Below, piece after piece: positions 35,218 to 42,730 of a DNA stretch of 43,901 nucleotides. How positions within the stretch are numbered: the stretch's first letter is position 1; every line of letters starts with the position of its first letter. Location: positions 1-43,901 of the forward strand of contig NZ_JADMJL010000030.1 of assembly GCF_018780585.1 (NCBI RefSeq), in the 5' to 3' direction. The position numbers were made by a program, and so were the translations under genes. This DNA is from Methyloversatilis discipulorum (lineage in GTDB: Bacteria; Pseudomonadota; Gammaproteobacteria; Burkholderiales; Rhodocyclaceae). Below the pieces are notes generated by a model, which did not search any database, was not told where the DNA came from, and worked only from the letters and a program-made list of their open reading frames with translations.

Positions 35218-36035
35218 GCGTCCCTCAGAAGCGAGCATTGGATACGGTTACGCACGTAATCGGGGACATACAAAGCCCTGTCTTCGTAGTACTTCCGCGC
35301 AATCGGATCGGATCGCCAGAGCGTGAACCTTGATCCGGGGGCGAGCGCCTTTTCATACCTCGCGACGATCGCCGGGCTGTCCGAAAAGATGAAGAATTTG
35401 TCGTACCGTGGCGATCCCTTCCTGTCGTCGAGGGCGATGCAGATCTTCAGTATGAAATCGTCCAAATCCCGGCCCCACTTCGCGCTCAGTTCGACTTCGA
35501 CTGCGGCCAGGTCTCCGGACGTGCACAGTTTCCATACGACGTCCGGTTTCTTCTCATCCTTCTTGTCGCCCGCACGCTGCAGCATGCGTTCCGTAAAGTA
35601 CGCACTCGCGTGACCGGAGCGGAGGGCGGTGAGCGTGAGCTGCTGTGCTATCAGGTTGTGCCTGATCAGATGCTGCGGGATGCGCAACGGATTGATCTCG
35701 ATGTAGGGGTATGAATCGGTCCGGAACCTTTCCGCTTCTTCGAGCCCGATCCTGCTCAAAGTCAGTACTGATTTCGGTACACCTTTCTGCACGCAGCCTG
35801 ACTGAGTTCGGGTTTCAACGAGGAGCCCGGAACGCACGAGTTTCGCGGCGTAACCGCCTGCGGCCTGCCCTACAACTTGGCGCAGCAGGTCGGCACTGGT
35901 CCAGCCATTCAGGTAGATCCATTCCAGTGCTGATTTGAGCTTCGCCTCGCCTCGAGCGCGAGGGCTTTGTCCGTTCAGGTATTCGGCGGCATTCGGTGTT
36001 TTCTTGTGTGTGGGTGCTGCGGGGTGCTGTGTCAT
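35214..36035 (-). CDS. Replication-relaxation family-like protein (mobile element)
   Basis: The product has 273 residues. The N-terminal part is a winged-helix domain (LEWIYLNGWTSADLLRQVVG ... LVRSGLLVETRT). The second half resembles a nuclease-like or restriction-type fold: KKPDVVWKLCTSGDLAAVEVELSAKWGRDLDDFILK has the D-x(n)-E-x-E pattern around 169-181. This layout fits the replication-relaxation family (PF13814-like) found on plasmids and integrative elements. The start has a strong GAGGTGAT ribosome site. It precedes and is coupled to the membrane lipoprotein gene. The family call is from pattern only. Confidence 0.6.
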   Translation of the reverse strand: MTQHPAAPTHKKTPNAAEYLNGQSPRARGEAKLKSALEWIYLNGWTSADLLRQVVGQAAGGYAAKLVRSGLLVETRTQSGCVQKGVPKSVLTLSRIGLEEAERFRTDSYPYIEINPLRIPQHLIRHNLIAQQLTLTALRSGHASAYFTERMLQRAGDKKDEKKPDVVWKLCTSGDLAAVEVELSAKWGRDLDDFILKICIALDDRKGSPRYDKFFIFSDSPAIVARYEKALAPGSRFTLWRSDPIARKYYEDRALYVPDYVRNRIQCSLLRDA

Positions 36036-37128
36036 TGGAGATCACCTCAAAAAGAAGGGTTGTTCTCCGTGTAGCGCCCTGGATTTATCCCTCGCCCGAC
36101 ATCTGGACGAAGCGAGCTTCGTCTGCCCCGTCGTCCCGATGGGGACGAAGAGGCAGACGATGTCTGTCACGGGCTACAGCAGTCGGTGGCGACTGCTTGC
36201 GCGGCCCGAGAGGCACCGGCAAGGCGCTCCTGCGGAGCGTCGGCTAGGGCCGATTCCCTTGCCTGATGCGGCTGTACGCCGCCTCTGCCTCCCAGACCTT
36301 GCCTTCACGCCCTTCGGGCTGCAGCGGTGACGTACCGTCACCTCGCGGGGGCGCGCGCAAAGCGCGGCTACCCGCTCCGCGGGCTTCTCTCACGCACCGG
36401 GCGTTGCCCGGTGCGCTCGATCGGCGCTGCGCGCTCTCGCTTGCCCACAGCCCGACCGCTGCGCGGCTCGGACTGCGGGACCCGGCTCGACCTTCGGCCG
36501 TTCGGCCTCACCCCTGCGGGGCACGAAGCGGGTAGCCGCGCTTTGCTCGGCGCCCGGGGCTTCGCCCCCCCGAAGCTGACGGCCGCGTGGGCGCGGCCTG
36601 CGCTCGGGCGACGGACGCATGCGTCCTGCCCGGCGCCACGCTTCCGGCTCCCCCCTGCACCAGCCCGAGGGGCTGGTGGGGCTGCGGGCGCGTGCCCTGG
36701 CCCCCGCTTCGCGGCACCCGTTGCGCTCGATATCGGTGTCGCGGATGAGAGGTTTTTCTCCCCTCGGGGGCGCTCAACTCGCTCGCCTGCGGATTGCACC
36801 GAAGCGACTCCGCGAGTCTCGAGACTGTGCCTTTTGATCTACGGAAAAGTGGCGGCCGACCTGGTGCGAAAGCCCCGTGCAACAGGGACTGGAGAGGAGG
36901 ATCTACCGAACTCGCGATGCGCTGCTTGTGGCGGAGCCGGGCCGGTGGACTTCGCCGGAAAAAGGGCGCGATTCGTCGTTTCGCTCAGGGGTCAATTCAC
37001 TGTGCCGACGGATGGCGGCTGCGGGGAAAAGGAGAATGCTGAAGCATCGAGCCTCAGGGGCAGATCGAGGCAGTTGGACGAGCGGCTGACGCCGGCAACG
37101 GGGGCGGATCCATCGCGCTTTTTGCTCT
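36036..37128. other. Coding-free kilobase with a dense array of short hairpins
   Basis: No convincing gene is found; long open frames here are low-complexity products of high GC. From 36106 to about 36730 nearly every 30-50 bases there is a perfect palindrome with a small loop. Examples are GACGAAGC-ga-GCTTCGTC (36106-36123), GTGACG-tac-CGTCAC (about 36327), CACCGGGC-gtt-GCCCGGTG (about 36398), GGCCGCG-tgg-GCGCGGCC-like near 36582, GACGCATGCGTC near 36612, and ACCAGCCC-gag-GGGCTGGT near 36659. The array lies between the replication-relaxation-like gene and the antitoxin gene. From about 36850 to 37128 the hairpin density drops and nothing is recognised. Confidence 0.6.
36359..36544. repeat. 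Long inverted repeat enclosing part of the hairpin array
   Basis: Eighteen bases at 36359-36376 (beginning AAAGCGCGG) recur as an exact reverse complement at 36527-36544 (ending CCGCGCTTT). Between the arms lie further hairpins, including GCACCGGGC with GCCCGGTGC, GGCCG-tt-CGGCC and CCCC-tgc-GGGG. The 186-base unit could fold as one branched structure in RNA or single-stranded DNA. Confidence 0.75.
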
Positions 37129-37599
37129 TCAAGAGTATGCGCCGCTGACGTTTCTCATGAGCAGGTCGGAGAGAAGCTGCTGGCCGGTGACTGTTCCGAG
37201 ATACTCGATCGCAAAGCTTCCGCCGAGTACGGGCTGAGGGCTGGTCAGCCAGTGCCCGGTCCAGACTGCCGCGTCAAAGTCTGTCGGATCGCCGCATTCC
37301 TCGACCATCGTCTGAACCTGACCGACGAGACGCTGCAAGCCCAGAACACGCTCGCCCTGATCGGCGGGCAGCGCTTCCCAGTTCCTCGCTTTGCGGCGGA
37401 TCTTTGAAGGGGGCAGGCCGAGCGCGCAGCACAGCTCAACGAACGGCAGGCCAAGTAGAGCCGCCAAATCCTCGACTTCTTTCGCCGGGATCCCTTGGTG
37501 GACAGTAACCGCCAATTCGCCCCAGCTTGCGGCACTCGCTTCCTGGAAGCGCTGGATGTTCCGGCACCGATCTACTGAGTTCTTCGCCTTCCGAATCAC
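37129..37599 (-). CDS. MbcA/ParS/Xre-type antitoxin-like protein (no partner toxin)
   Basis: About 156 residues when started at the GTG at 37599, which has GGGAGAG in front; a GTG at 37731 would give 200. The C-terminal 60 residues have the DUF2384 toxin-binding pattern: a GDPTDFDAAVWTGHWLTSPQPVLGGSFAIEYLGTVTG region and LLSDLLMRNVSGAYS. The N-terminal part is an Xre-like helical domain (EDLAALLGLPFVELCCALGLPPSKIRRK). Such antitoxins normally precede a RES-domain toxin gene. Downstream on this strand there is only the hairpin array, so the gene is an orphan or its toxin was lost. Confidence 0.75.
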   Translation of the reverse strand: MIRKAKNSVDRCRNIQRFQEASAASWGELAVTVHQGIPAKEVEDLAALLGLPFVELCCALGLPPSKIRRKARNWEALPADQGERVLGLQRLVGQVQTMVEECGDPTDFDAAVWTGHWLTSPQPVLGGSFAIEYLGTVTGQQLLSDLLMRNVSGAYS

Positions 37600-37703
37600 G
37601 ACAGCTCTCCCTTCGCGTGCATCGCCCCAGCGCACGGGGCTGCTCGACTCTGATACGCTAGCACCATGTGCTCGCACTTCGTAAATCGCGTCTCGTATTA
37701 CGG

Positions 37704-37808
37704 CTACTGCCTTCCCAGGCGGTAGGCGCACGCGCGTCCATTCCGCCCGAGGCGGACTAGACGTTAAACGCAGTCTCCCTCGGGCTTTTGCCCCCTCCAG
37801 GAGACTGC
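37704..37808 (+). promoter_or_regulatory. Structured leader of the tyrS gene with sequestered ribosome site
   Basis: Three helices can be drawn. First, CTACTGCC (37704-37711) pairs with GGCGGTAG (37718-37725). Second, GCCCGAGG (37745-37752) pairs with CCTCGGGC (37778-37785), and TTTT follows, giving a terminator-like stem. Third, GCAGTCTCC (37770-37778) is the exact reverse complement of GGAGACTGC (37800-37808), which contains the tyrS ribosome site. The second and third helices conflict, so the leader could switch between termination and a closed or open start site. No T-box motifs (specifier loop plus TGGNACC antiterminator) were found. Confidence 0.55.
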
Positions 37809-37809
37809 A

Positions 37810-39057
37810 ATGCCCGCAGATTTTTCAGACCTTTTTAACCTGCTCGAAGAGCGTGGCTTCGTCCATCAGTGCACGGACGTTGAAGCGCTTCGCTCGTCGT
37901 TTGCCAACGGCAGTCTGACGGCCTACCTCGGCTTCGATGCGACTGCGGATAGCCTCCATGTCGGTCACCTCCAGGGCTTGATGCTGATGCGCTGGCTTCA
38001 ACGCGCCGGCCACCGTCCCATCCTGCTCATCGGCGGTGCCACAACCCGGATCGGCGATCCGAGCTTCCGAGACAGCAGTCGCCCTATGCTTGATGCGGCA
38101 ACCATCTCGGCCAACATTCAGGGCATTTCGAGCACCTTCCCGAGGTACCTCACGTTTGATGGCGGCGCCAATGGTGCGCTCGTCGTGAACAACGCCGAGT
38201 GGCTGGACGGTTTGAGCTACCTCGAGTTTCTGGATCAGGTTGGGCGGCATTTCACGGTCAATCGGTTGCTCGGTCTCGATGCGATCCGAAGCCGGCTCGA
38301 GCATTCATTGTCGGTCCAGGAGTTCGCTTACACGCTGCTTCAGGCTCACGACTTCACGGAACTGGCCAAGCGTCATGGCTGCACCCTGCAGGTGGGTGGA
38401 GCTGATCAGTGGGCGAACATCATCAATGGCATTGAGCTCTCCCGACGTCGGGGAGGGCCGGGGCTGCTCGGGCTCACGATGCCGCTGCTTGCCACCGCTG
38501 ACGGGCGAAAAATGGGGAAGTCCGCTCAAGGGGCGGTGTGGCTGAACGCGGAGCGGCTCACTCCGTTCGACTTCTGGCAGTTCTGGAGAAATACGGATGA
38601 CCGCGATGTCGGTCGCTTCCTTGCTCTCTTCACTGAACTGCCCATGGATGAGATCCGAAGGCTGGGTGCCTTACACGGCGCAGAACTGAACGAAGCGAAA
38701 GTCGTTCTCGCCAACGAGGCGACTCGACTGGCTCACGGGGCGGAGGCGGCCGAGGTGGCAGCACGTGCGGCCGGTGGTGTCTTTGGCCAAGCCGACGATG
38801 TGGACGGTCTCCCAACCGTGCTGCTGAGTCAGGAACGGTTGGCCGCCGGTGTCTCCCTCGCTGAACTGGCGGTCGAAGGCGGGCTCGCGAACTCGAGAAG
38901 TGCCGCCCGCCGGCTCGCTGAGGGCGGGGGCCTGCGACTTGATGGAGAGCCGGTGAGGCAAGCGGATGTCACGCTTTCGGCGGGTTCGACCGAATGGAGG
39001 CTGTCGGCAGGCAGAAAGCAGCACATTCGGATCGTGCTTGCCGATCAACCGCGTTAG
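37810..39057 (+). CDS. tyrS: Tyrosyl-tRNA synthetase carried on the element
   Basis: The protein has 415 residues and is a complete class I tyrosyl-tRNA synthetase. It has [16 protein letters not shown] (HIGH-type signature at 50-53), [26 protein letters not shown] (194-204), the KMSKS-type loop KMGKS at 234-238 and a C-terminal S4-like RNA-binding domain (about 345-415). It charges tRNA-Tyr in the cytoplasm. The start has CAGGAGA seven bases upstream, inside the hairpin described for the leader. Location on a mobile region suggests a second copy, perhaps one resistant to an inhibitor of the host enzyme, but this cannot be decided without the rest of the genome. Confidence 0.93.
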   Translation: MPADFSDLFNLLEERGFVHQCTDVEALRSSFANGSLTAYLGFDATADSLHVGHLQGLMLMRWLQRAGHRPILLIGGATTRIGDPSFRDSSRPMLDAATISANIQGISSTFPRYLTFDGGANGALVVNNAEWLDGLSYLEFLDQVGRHFTVNRLLGLDAIRSRLEHSLSVQEFAYTLLQAHDFTELAKRHGCTLQVGGADQWANIINGIELSRRRGGPGLLGLTMPLLATADGRKMGKSAQGAVWLNAERLTPFDFWQFWRNTDDRDVGRFLALFTELPMDEIRRLGALHGAELNEAKVVLANEATRLAHGAEAAEVAARAAGGVFGQADDVDGLPTVLLSQERLAAGVSLAELAVEGGLANSRSAARRLAEGGGLRLDGEPVRQADVTLSAGSTEWRLSAGRKQHIRIVLADQPR

Positions 39058-39133
39058 CCGGACTGCCTTGGCATGGATACGGAAAGTCTCCTGAGGCGTG
39101 GTCCGAGGAAACAAGGCAGGTCACTCCGACGTG

Positions 39134-39775
39134 TCAGATCAACGCCGCTTGACGAGCTGCGCCTCGCGGTGCCGGCTCAGCAACCAGCCTTTCCGCCGGG
39201 AACTGTGTCAGCCACGTCGGTGCGTGCTCGGGTTTCACGTGCAGCCACTCTTCGTAGGAGCCCGGCTCGAGGATGACAACCATCCGTTTCTCTTCACCGG
39301 GCTTGTGCATCCGTTTCATCAGCGGATGGTCGTCTGCGTTGATGGTAAGCATGGAGAAGGAGTACTGGATTCCATTGCTGACCGCTCTCGACTCCCAAAT
39401 GCCGGCGATGCCCAAGGCCCGCCCATCGGCGGCGCGAATGGCCCAACGCACCGCGGCCCCAGTCTCATAGTTCGGCTCATAGATCACGTCTGCCGGAATG
39501 ATGCAGAACTGCCCTCGTCGCCACGCATGACGAAAGGAGGGCTTCTCGTAGGCCGTCTCGCTGCGTGCGTTGTACGTGCTCCGGACGAGATCGGGCTTTG
39601 CCCAGCCGGGTAGCAGGCCAAAGGTCGCAAGGACGGCATCCTCCCGAACCTCATTCGTAATGATCGGCGCCGTGTAGCCCGGGAAGCTCTCGCTCTTGAA
39701 TTGGCCGACAGGGAAAGTCCATCGAAATGCGGCCTCCCAGGCCGCTTGAGCCGATGGAGTGTAGTTTGCGCACAT
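39134..39775 (-). CDS. SRAP family protein (SOS-response-associated; YedK/HMCES-like)
   Basis: The product has 213 residues. Cys2 follows the initiator methionine and becomes the N-terminal nucleophile that crosslinks to abasic sites in single-stranded DNA. Other conserved parts are the asparagine in STYNARSETAYEKPSF, the acid in GIAGIWE and the histidine in MKRMHKPGEEKRMVVIL. The length is normal. It is convergent with tyrS, 76 bases apart. SRAP genes are frequent passengers on phages and integrative elements. No LexA box was seen in front. Confidence 0.92.
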   Translation of the reverse strand: MCANYTPSAQAAWEAAFRWTFPVGQFKSESFPGYTAPIITNEVREDAVLATFGLLPGWAKPDLVRSTYNARSETAYEKPSFRHAWRRGQFCIIPADVIYEPNYETGAAVRWAIRAADGRALGIAGIWESRAVSNGIQYSFSMLTINADDHPLMKRMHKPGEEKRMVVILEPGSYEEWLHVKPEHAPTWLTQFPAERLVAEPAPRGAARQAALI

Positions 39776-40001
39776 ATCAATGCATGTCAGGATAAGACGT
39801 CGCCAGTATCCAACTGCTCGTTGTCGCTGTCACGCGCGCTTGGGGCTGTTTCAACATCGATCTCGCCTTCCTCGATCCAGTGCGAGCCCTCCCCCCAAAC
39901 CGCGCATCTCTGCTGAACGAGCAGTCGAAGAACCCTATGCCGTTACGCATATCTTGTCCGCGGTTCAAGCATGAAGTGTCCAAAGCCTGGGATGGGAGCC
40001 G

Positions 40002-40274
40002 GGCCGAAATCAGTGGCAGAAGCAGTACCAGGCTCACAAGATCGATCCGAGCCTGCCCAGGCCTACCGAAGGTGCGCTGCGCCGGCAGCTCAATGCGATC
40101 AAGAAGGTCGAATTTCCCTGGACGCAGGAGGTGACCAAGTGCGCACCTCAGGAGGCCATCATCGCCTTGGGCCAGGCCTACCAGAACGGGTTCAACGCCT
40201 TGTCCGGCAAACGCAAGGGCCCAGCCCTGCGTGCTCCGCAGTTCAAGAAGAAACGCCGAACTCAACCAGGGTAG
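40002..40274 (+). pseudogene. TnpB (IS605/IS200 OrfB) remnant
   Basis: A frame beginning RNQWQKQYQAHKIDPSLP and ending PALRAPQFKKKRRTQPG before a stop matches the N-terminal quarter of IS605-type TnpB: the helical part, then AIIALGQAYQNGFNALSGKRKG and the P-x-FKKK element. The N-terminus is out of phase (a one-base shift near 40005), and the RuvC-like nuclease domain is absent. It is therefore a decayed fragment without activity. It abuts a truncated frame on the other strand (40244-40320), which marks an old insertion or deletion point. Confidence 0.7.
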
Positions 40275-40320
40275 GGCGCAACTTGCGCACGAAGTCATAG
40301 TAGGTTGGTGGCAAAGCCAT
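40244..40320 (-). pseudogene. Truncated start of an unknown gene
   Basis: Twenty-five codons (MALPPTYYDFVRKLRPTLVEF...) start two bases after the stop of the ParE-like toxin gene and run into the TnpB remnant, where the frame closes. The position suggests the third gene of the toxin-antitoxin transcript, cut off by the transposon fragment. Confidence 0.3.
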
Positions 40321-40321
40321 T

Positions 40322-40597
40322 TCAGTGGACCTCTCGGGTATGCCACAGCCGCAGCACGTAGATGATCGAATCCTGAAGTTCGTAGCGAACCTCGTACTCC
40401 CCGACCAGAATTCGCCGTACCTCGCGCGGCTCGAACTGGAAAAGTTGCTCGCCGATGCTTGGGTTGGTCAGCAGAATGGTCGGGGCCTTGGTCAGCGCCT
40501 GCACCGTCCGCGCGGCGGCGGGCTTGTTTACCGGAGCCAGAAATTCATACAAGCGCGCCAAATCGAAAAGCGCCTTGCTGGTCCGCTTCCGCTCCAT
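40322..40597 (-). CDS. ParE/RelE-superfamily toxin
   Basis: A 91-residue protein with the ParE-type pattern: an N-terminal helix pair (SKALFDLARLYEFLAPVNKPAAARTVQAL), then LLTNPSIGEQLFQFEPREVRRILVGEYEVRYELQDSIIYVLRLWHTRE. The last strand region (YEVRYEL...IYVLRLWHTRE) is the usual signature. The ATG at 40597 overlaps the antitoxin stop by one base (TGATG). ParE members poison gyrase and RelE members cut mRNA; the sequence favours the ParE branch but does not settle it. Confidence 0.88.
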   Translation of the reverse strand: MERKRTSKALFDLARLYEFLAPVNKPAAARTVQALTKAPTILLTNPSIGEQLFQFEPREVRRILVGEYEVRYELQDSIIYVLRLWHTREVH

Positions 40598-40863
40598 CAA
40601 CGCGGCACCGGCAGCGGCTGGTCAGTGCCAAGGCTCTCCGCCCACGCTTGCACGGCCTGGTGATCGATGACGCGGCCGGCGTCTACGTCGGCCAGCGCTT
40701 CTTGGGTCAGTCTGTCGCGCTCCTCTTCCTGGGCGATCCATGCGGAAAGCGCCTGCTTCATGATCCAGCTGCGCGAGCGCTCAAGTCGTGAAGCCATCTG
40801 ATCTACCTTGTCGGCCAGCGGAAGCGGCACGTGTGCGGTCAGCACTTTGGTTGCTGCGGTCAT
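40597..40863 (-). CDS. Ribbon-helix-helix antitoxin (partner of the ParE-like toxin)
   Basis: An 88-residue protein. The N-terminal part is a ribbon-helix-helix DNA-binding domain (VLTAHVPLPLADKVDQMASRLERSRSWIMKQALSAWI). The C-terminal part, EALADVDAGRVIDHQAVQAWAESLG, is the toxin-binding end. The start is the ATG at 40863 with a perfect AGGAGGTG ribosome site; a longer open frame upstream is not the gene. It is translated together with the toxin and is expected to repress their common promoter. Confidence 0.88.
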   Translation of the reverse strand: MTAATKVLTAHVPLPLADKVDQMASRLERSRSWIMKQALSAWIAQEEERDRLTQEALADVDAGRVIDHQAVQAWAESLGTDQPLPVPR

Positions 40864-40873
40864 GTTGCACCTC

Positions 40874-41020
40874 CTATCGGAACTTGATCTTGCCGGAGCC
40901 GGCAACACTTTGGTCACGGTGCGGCGGATCGCCCCGCACCAGGATGTCACCAGACCCGGCCACGCGGGCGCGCACTTCGGAACAAATGAGCGCCTCAATG
41001 TCGCCAGACCCGGCAACCGA
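40874..41020 (-). pseudogene. C-terminal fragment of a DUF2807-type (head GIN) protein
   Basis: In the minus strand a 48-codon frame ends in a stop at 40874 and contains three copies of a repeating turn: VAGSGDIEAL, VAGSGDILVR and VAGSGKIKFR. This is the repeated strand pattern of DUF2807 adhesin-like proteins. Upstream the frame is closed by a stop near 41041, and no signal peptide or N-terminal part remains. Only the last repeats of the gene survive. Confidence 0.6.
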
Positions 41021-41069
41021 TTGGCGCCGATGCCTTTACGCCAGACGAGGCGCATCACACGAATGCGCG

Positions 41070-41375
41070 TCATCGTTCGCGCTCTGGGGGCAATTCCATT
41101 GCCAGTTTTCCTTGTCGCGCGTCTGCCCGTGCGAGCGCGCGCCGGATGGCGTAGGTGCGCGGGTCGTGCGGATGAAGGGTCCGCGCTATCTGGTACAACG
41201 TCGCGTACATCGTTGGCGCAGCTGCAATCAGCGCACCGATGTCCGGACGCACCCCGACCGCAACGATCTGGCGGTCGTGAGCTACAACAACGTTCTCCCG
41301 GCCGTGCGCGTAACTGTGGAAGTACCAGGGCGCGACTCTCGACCATTTTCGATACCACTTCTCGCTGGTCACCAC
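41070..41375 (-). CDS. Hypothetical protein
   Basis: A 101-residue product from a GTG start. The middle and end (AVGVRPDIGALIAAAPTMYATLYQIARTLHPHDPRTYAIRRALARADAR) resemble small phage and plasmid proteins that carry an LIAAAPxM motif. The first 40 residues look unrelated and may come from a joining event. No function is known. Confidence 0.45.
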   Translation of the reverse strand: MVTSEKWYRKWSRVAPWYFHSYAHGRENVVVAHDRQIVAVGVRPDIGALIAAAPTMYATLYQIARTLHPHDPRTYAIRRALARADARQGKLAMELPPERER

Positions 41376-41411
41376 GGGACTACTAAAACGAAACGAAGGG
41401 AAAGTAACTGT

Positions 41412-41749
41412 ATGGATATACAGTTATCGGTGCAACGCCTATTGCTCGGCGCGGCTATCGCTGTCATATCCCTTGGAACCCAAGGTGCAGAGCTGGTTGG
41501 ACAAGTTGTTGCCGTTGCTGACGGGGACACCCTGACAGTTTTGGACGGAGAGCGGCGCCAATACAGGGTAAGGCTCCAAGCTATTGATGCGCCTGAGAAA
41601 GGCCAGGACTACTGGCGCGTCTCCAAACAGTCCCTCGCCGACCGGGTCTTCTCCCAATTCGTCACCATCGAGTACGAGAAGAAGGACCGCTACGGCCGAC
41701 TCGTCGGCCGAGTACTCCGGGACGGGCGCGACATCAATTACGAGATGCG
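41412..41749 (+). pseudogene. Truncated staphylococcal-nuclease-like protein
   Basis: A signal peptide (LLLGAAIAVISLGTQGAE) is followed by the SNase fold: VVAVADGDTLTVLDGERRQYRVRLQAIDAPEKG with the catalytic aspartates, arginine and glutamate, then EYEKKDRYGRLVGRVLRDGRDINYE with the second arginine. The match stops after about 112 codons. The expected C-terminal helices are missing, and the frame continues as unrelated sequence to 41951. The gene was cut and joined to the HTH fragment at about 41750. Confidence 0.8.
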
Positions 41750-41945
41750 GAAATCAAAGCGTACCGGCTCTCTCGCGGCGAGAATCAAACTCAGTTCTGG
41801 ACTCGTTTTGGGGTCACACAGTCAGGCGGAAGCAGGTACGAGAGCGGTAGAGAGTTACCGATACCCGTTGCCATGCTGGTGCTGGCGTTTGCCGCTGGAC
41901 TGCTGGATGAGAAGAGCTTGGAGAAGTTGCGGCGAAAGGTCGCAT
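41750..41945 (+). pseudogene. Helix-turn-helix (Xre-like) protein fragment
   Basis: In a different phase from the nuclease fragment the sequence reads EIKAYRLSRGENQTQFWTRF, then GVTQSGGSRYESGRELPIPV and AMLVLAFAAGLLDEKSLEKL. This is the typical Xre-type motif FWxRxGVTQSGGSRYESGR with an intact recognition helix. The start codon is missing because the nuclease fragment is joined in front. The frame stays open to a stop at 42023. Confidence 0.6.
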
Positions 41946-42014
41946 ACATAGAGGGCGCCCCAATGAAGCGAAGCCCATGTTTGAGCTTCGCTTTGGCGCC
42001 CTCAGAGGTCGTCA

Positions 42015-42264
42015 TCTGCAGGTAGAAGTCTCGCTTGAGCGGGTCGTCGATGTAGATGAGGGTGCGGCAGTGCGTCCAGCTCAGTTGTCTACGCGCTGCG
42101 GAGACAATTGCTTCATCAGGGAAAGCCTCGGCAAAGCGCAGCATGTGGCGCAGGTTTTTCTCGGAGAGGCCCCGGCCGTAGTCGGCCTCCAATTGTCTCA
42201 TCACTGCCGAGACAATCTGCTCGCCGTAAGCGGCACGCTCGCCCTTGAGCACTGAATGACCCAA
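42015..42264 (-). pseudogene. DUF1016 (YhcG-like) N-terminal fragment
   Basis: On the minus strand, VLKGERAAYGEQIV, LEADYGRGLSEKNLRHMLRF, AEAFPDEAIVSAARRQLSWTH and LIYIDDPLKRDFYLQM follow the DUF1016 N-terminal domain (a helical domain of PDDEXK-type nucleases) closely. Both ends are lost: the first residues are replaced by unrelated sequence above 42264, and the nuclease domain is missing after DFYLQM. It is not expected to be functional. Confidence 0.75.
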
Positions 42265-42349
42265 GCTGATTACCCCGGTACGGCGAACGACGAGCTGTTC
42301 ACCTGTGATGAGGTGGGGAATCGAAAGAGCTGCACGCAGGGCAGCCTGA

Positions 42350-42730
42350 GTGCAAATGCGAGCACCCGTTACTAGGCATATGCAGCGGACAGCAACCGAC
42401 TGCCGGAGATCTGGATCGGCAGACGAGCGGGACGATGGGGTCTATGTTCGCGCATTACTTCGAGGGCCGGCCGACAGCGCAGGCTTGCAGTGGCGCGAAG
42501 ACGCTGAACTGAGATGCCAAGGGCAGCCTGAAGATGGGGGGTGGGAAATATACAGCTACGACGCGATGGACTACTTTCGACGTACGACCGGAGGCAGTCT
42601 GGGCAATCGCAGGTACTTCCCGGCAGGCGGGCTCCTAGAATCCGTTGAGACAGGCGGGGTGTTGAAGGAGCGTTATTTCCGGGCCGATTTACATCGATGC
42701 CCAAGGATTTTCCTGGCCGTGCGAGGGTAA
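42350..42730 (+). CDS. Doubtful open frame, possibly RHS-related debris
   Basis: A 126-codon frame with IYSYDAMDYFRRTTGGSLGNRRYFPAGG, which is reminiscent of RHS/YD repeats. Nothing else is recognisable and there is no good ribosome site. Given the fragments on both sides it is more likely a decayed piece than a gene. Confidence 0.25.
   Translation: MQMRAPVTRHMQRTATDCRRSGSADERDDGVYVRALLRGPADSAGLQWREDAELRCQGQPEDGGWEIYSYDAMDYFRRTTGGSLGNRRYFPAGGLLESVETGGVLKERYFRADLHRCPRIFLAVRG

Noticed and set aside
36327..37148. 273-codon frame over the hairpin array
   Set aside because: The protein is made of R, P, A, G runs from the palindromes, has no domain or ribosome site, and overlaps the antitoxin gene end.
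37762..37768. GTTAAAC in front of tyrS as an integron attC core
   Set aside because: GTTAAAC fits one core site, but no matching RYYYAAC partner lies within 150 bases, and no integron integrase was seen.
37700..37809. T-box riboswitch in front of tyrS
   Set aside because: Neither the conserved AGTA-I bulge nor the TGGNACC antiterminator sequence is present; only the general stem layout is similar.
38782..38794. Twelve-base match to the 5' end region of tRNA-Phe (TCTTTGGCCAAG) as possible attachment site
   Set aside because: It lies inside tyrS, corresponds to the wrong end of the tRNA, and TTGGCCAA is itself palindromic, so chance is the better explanation.
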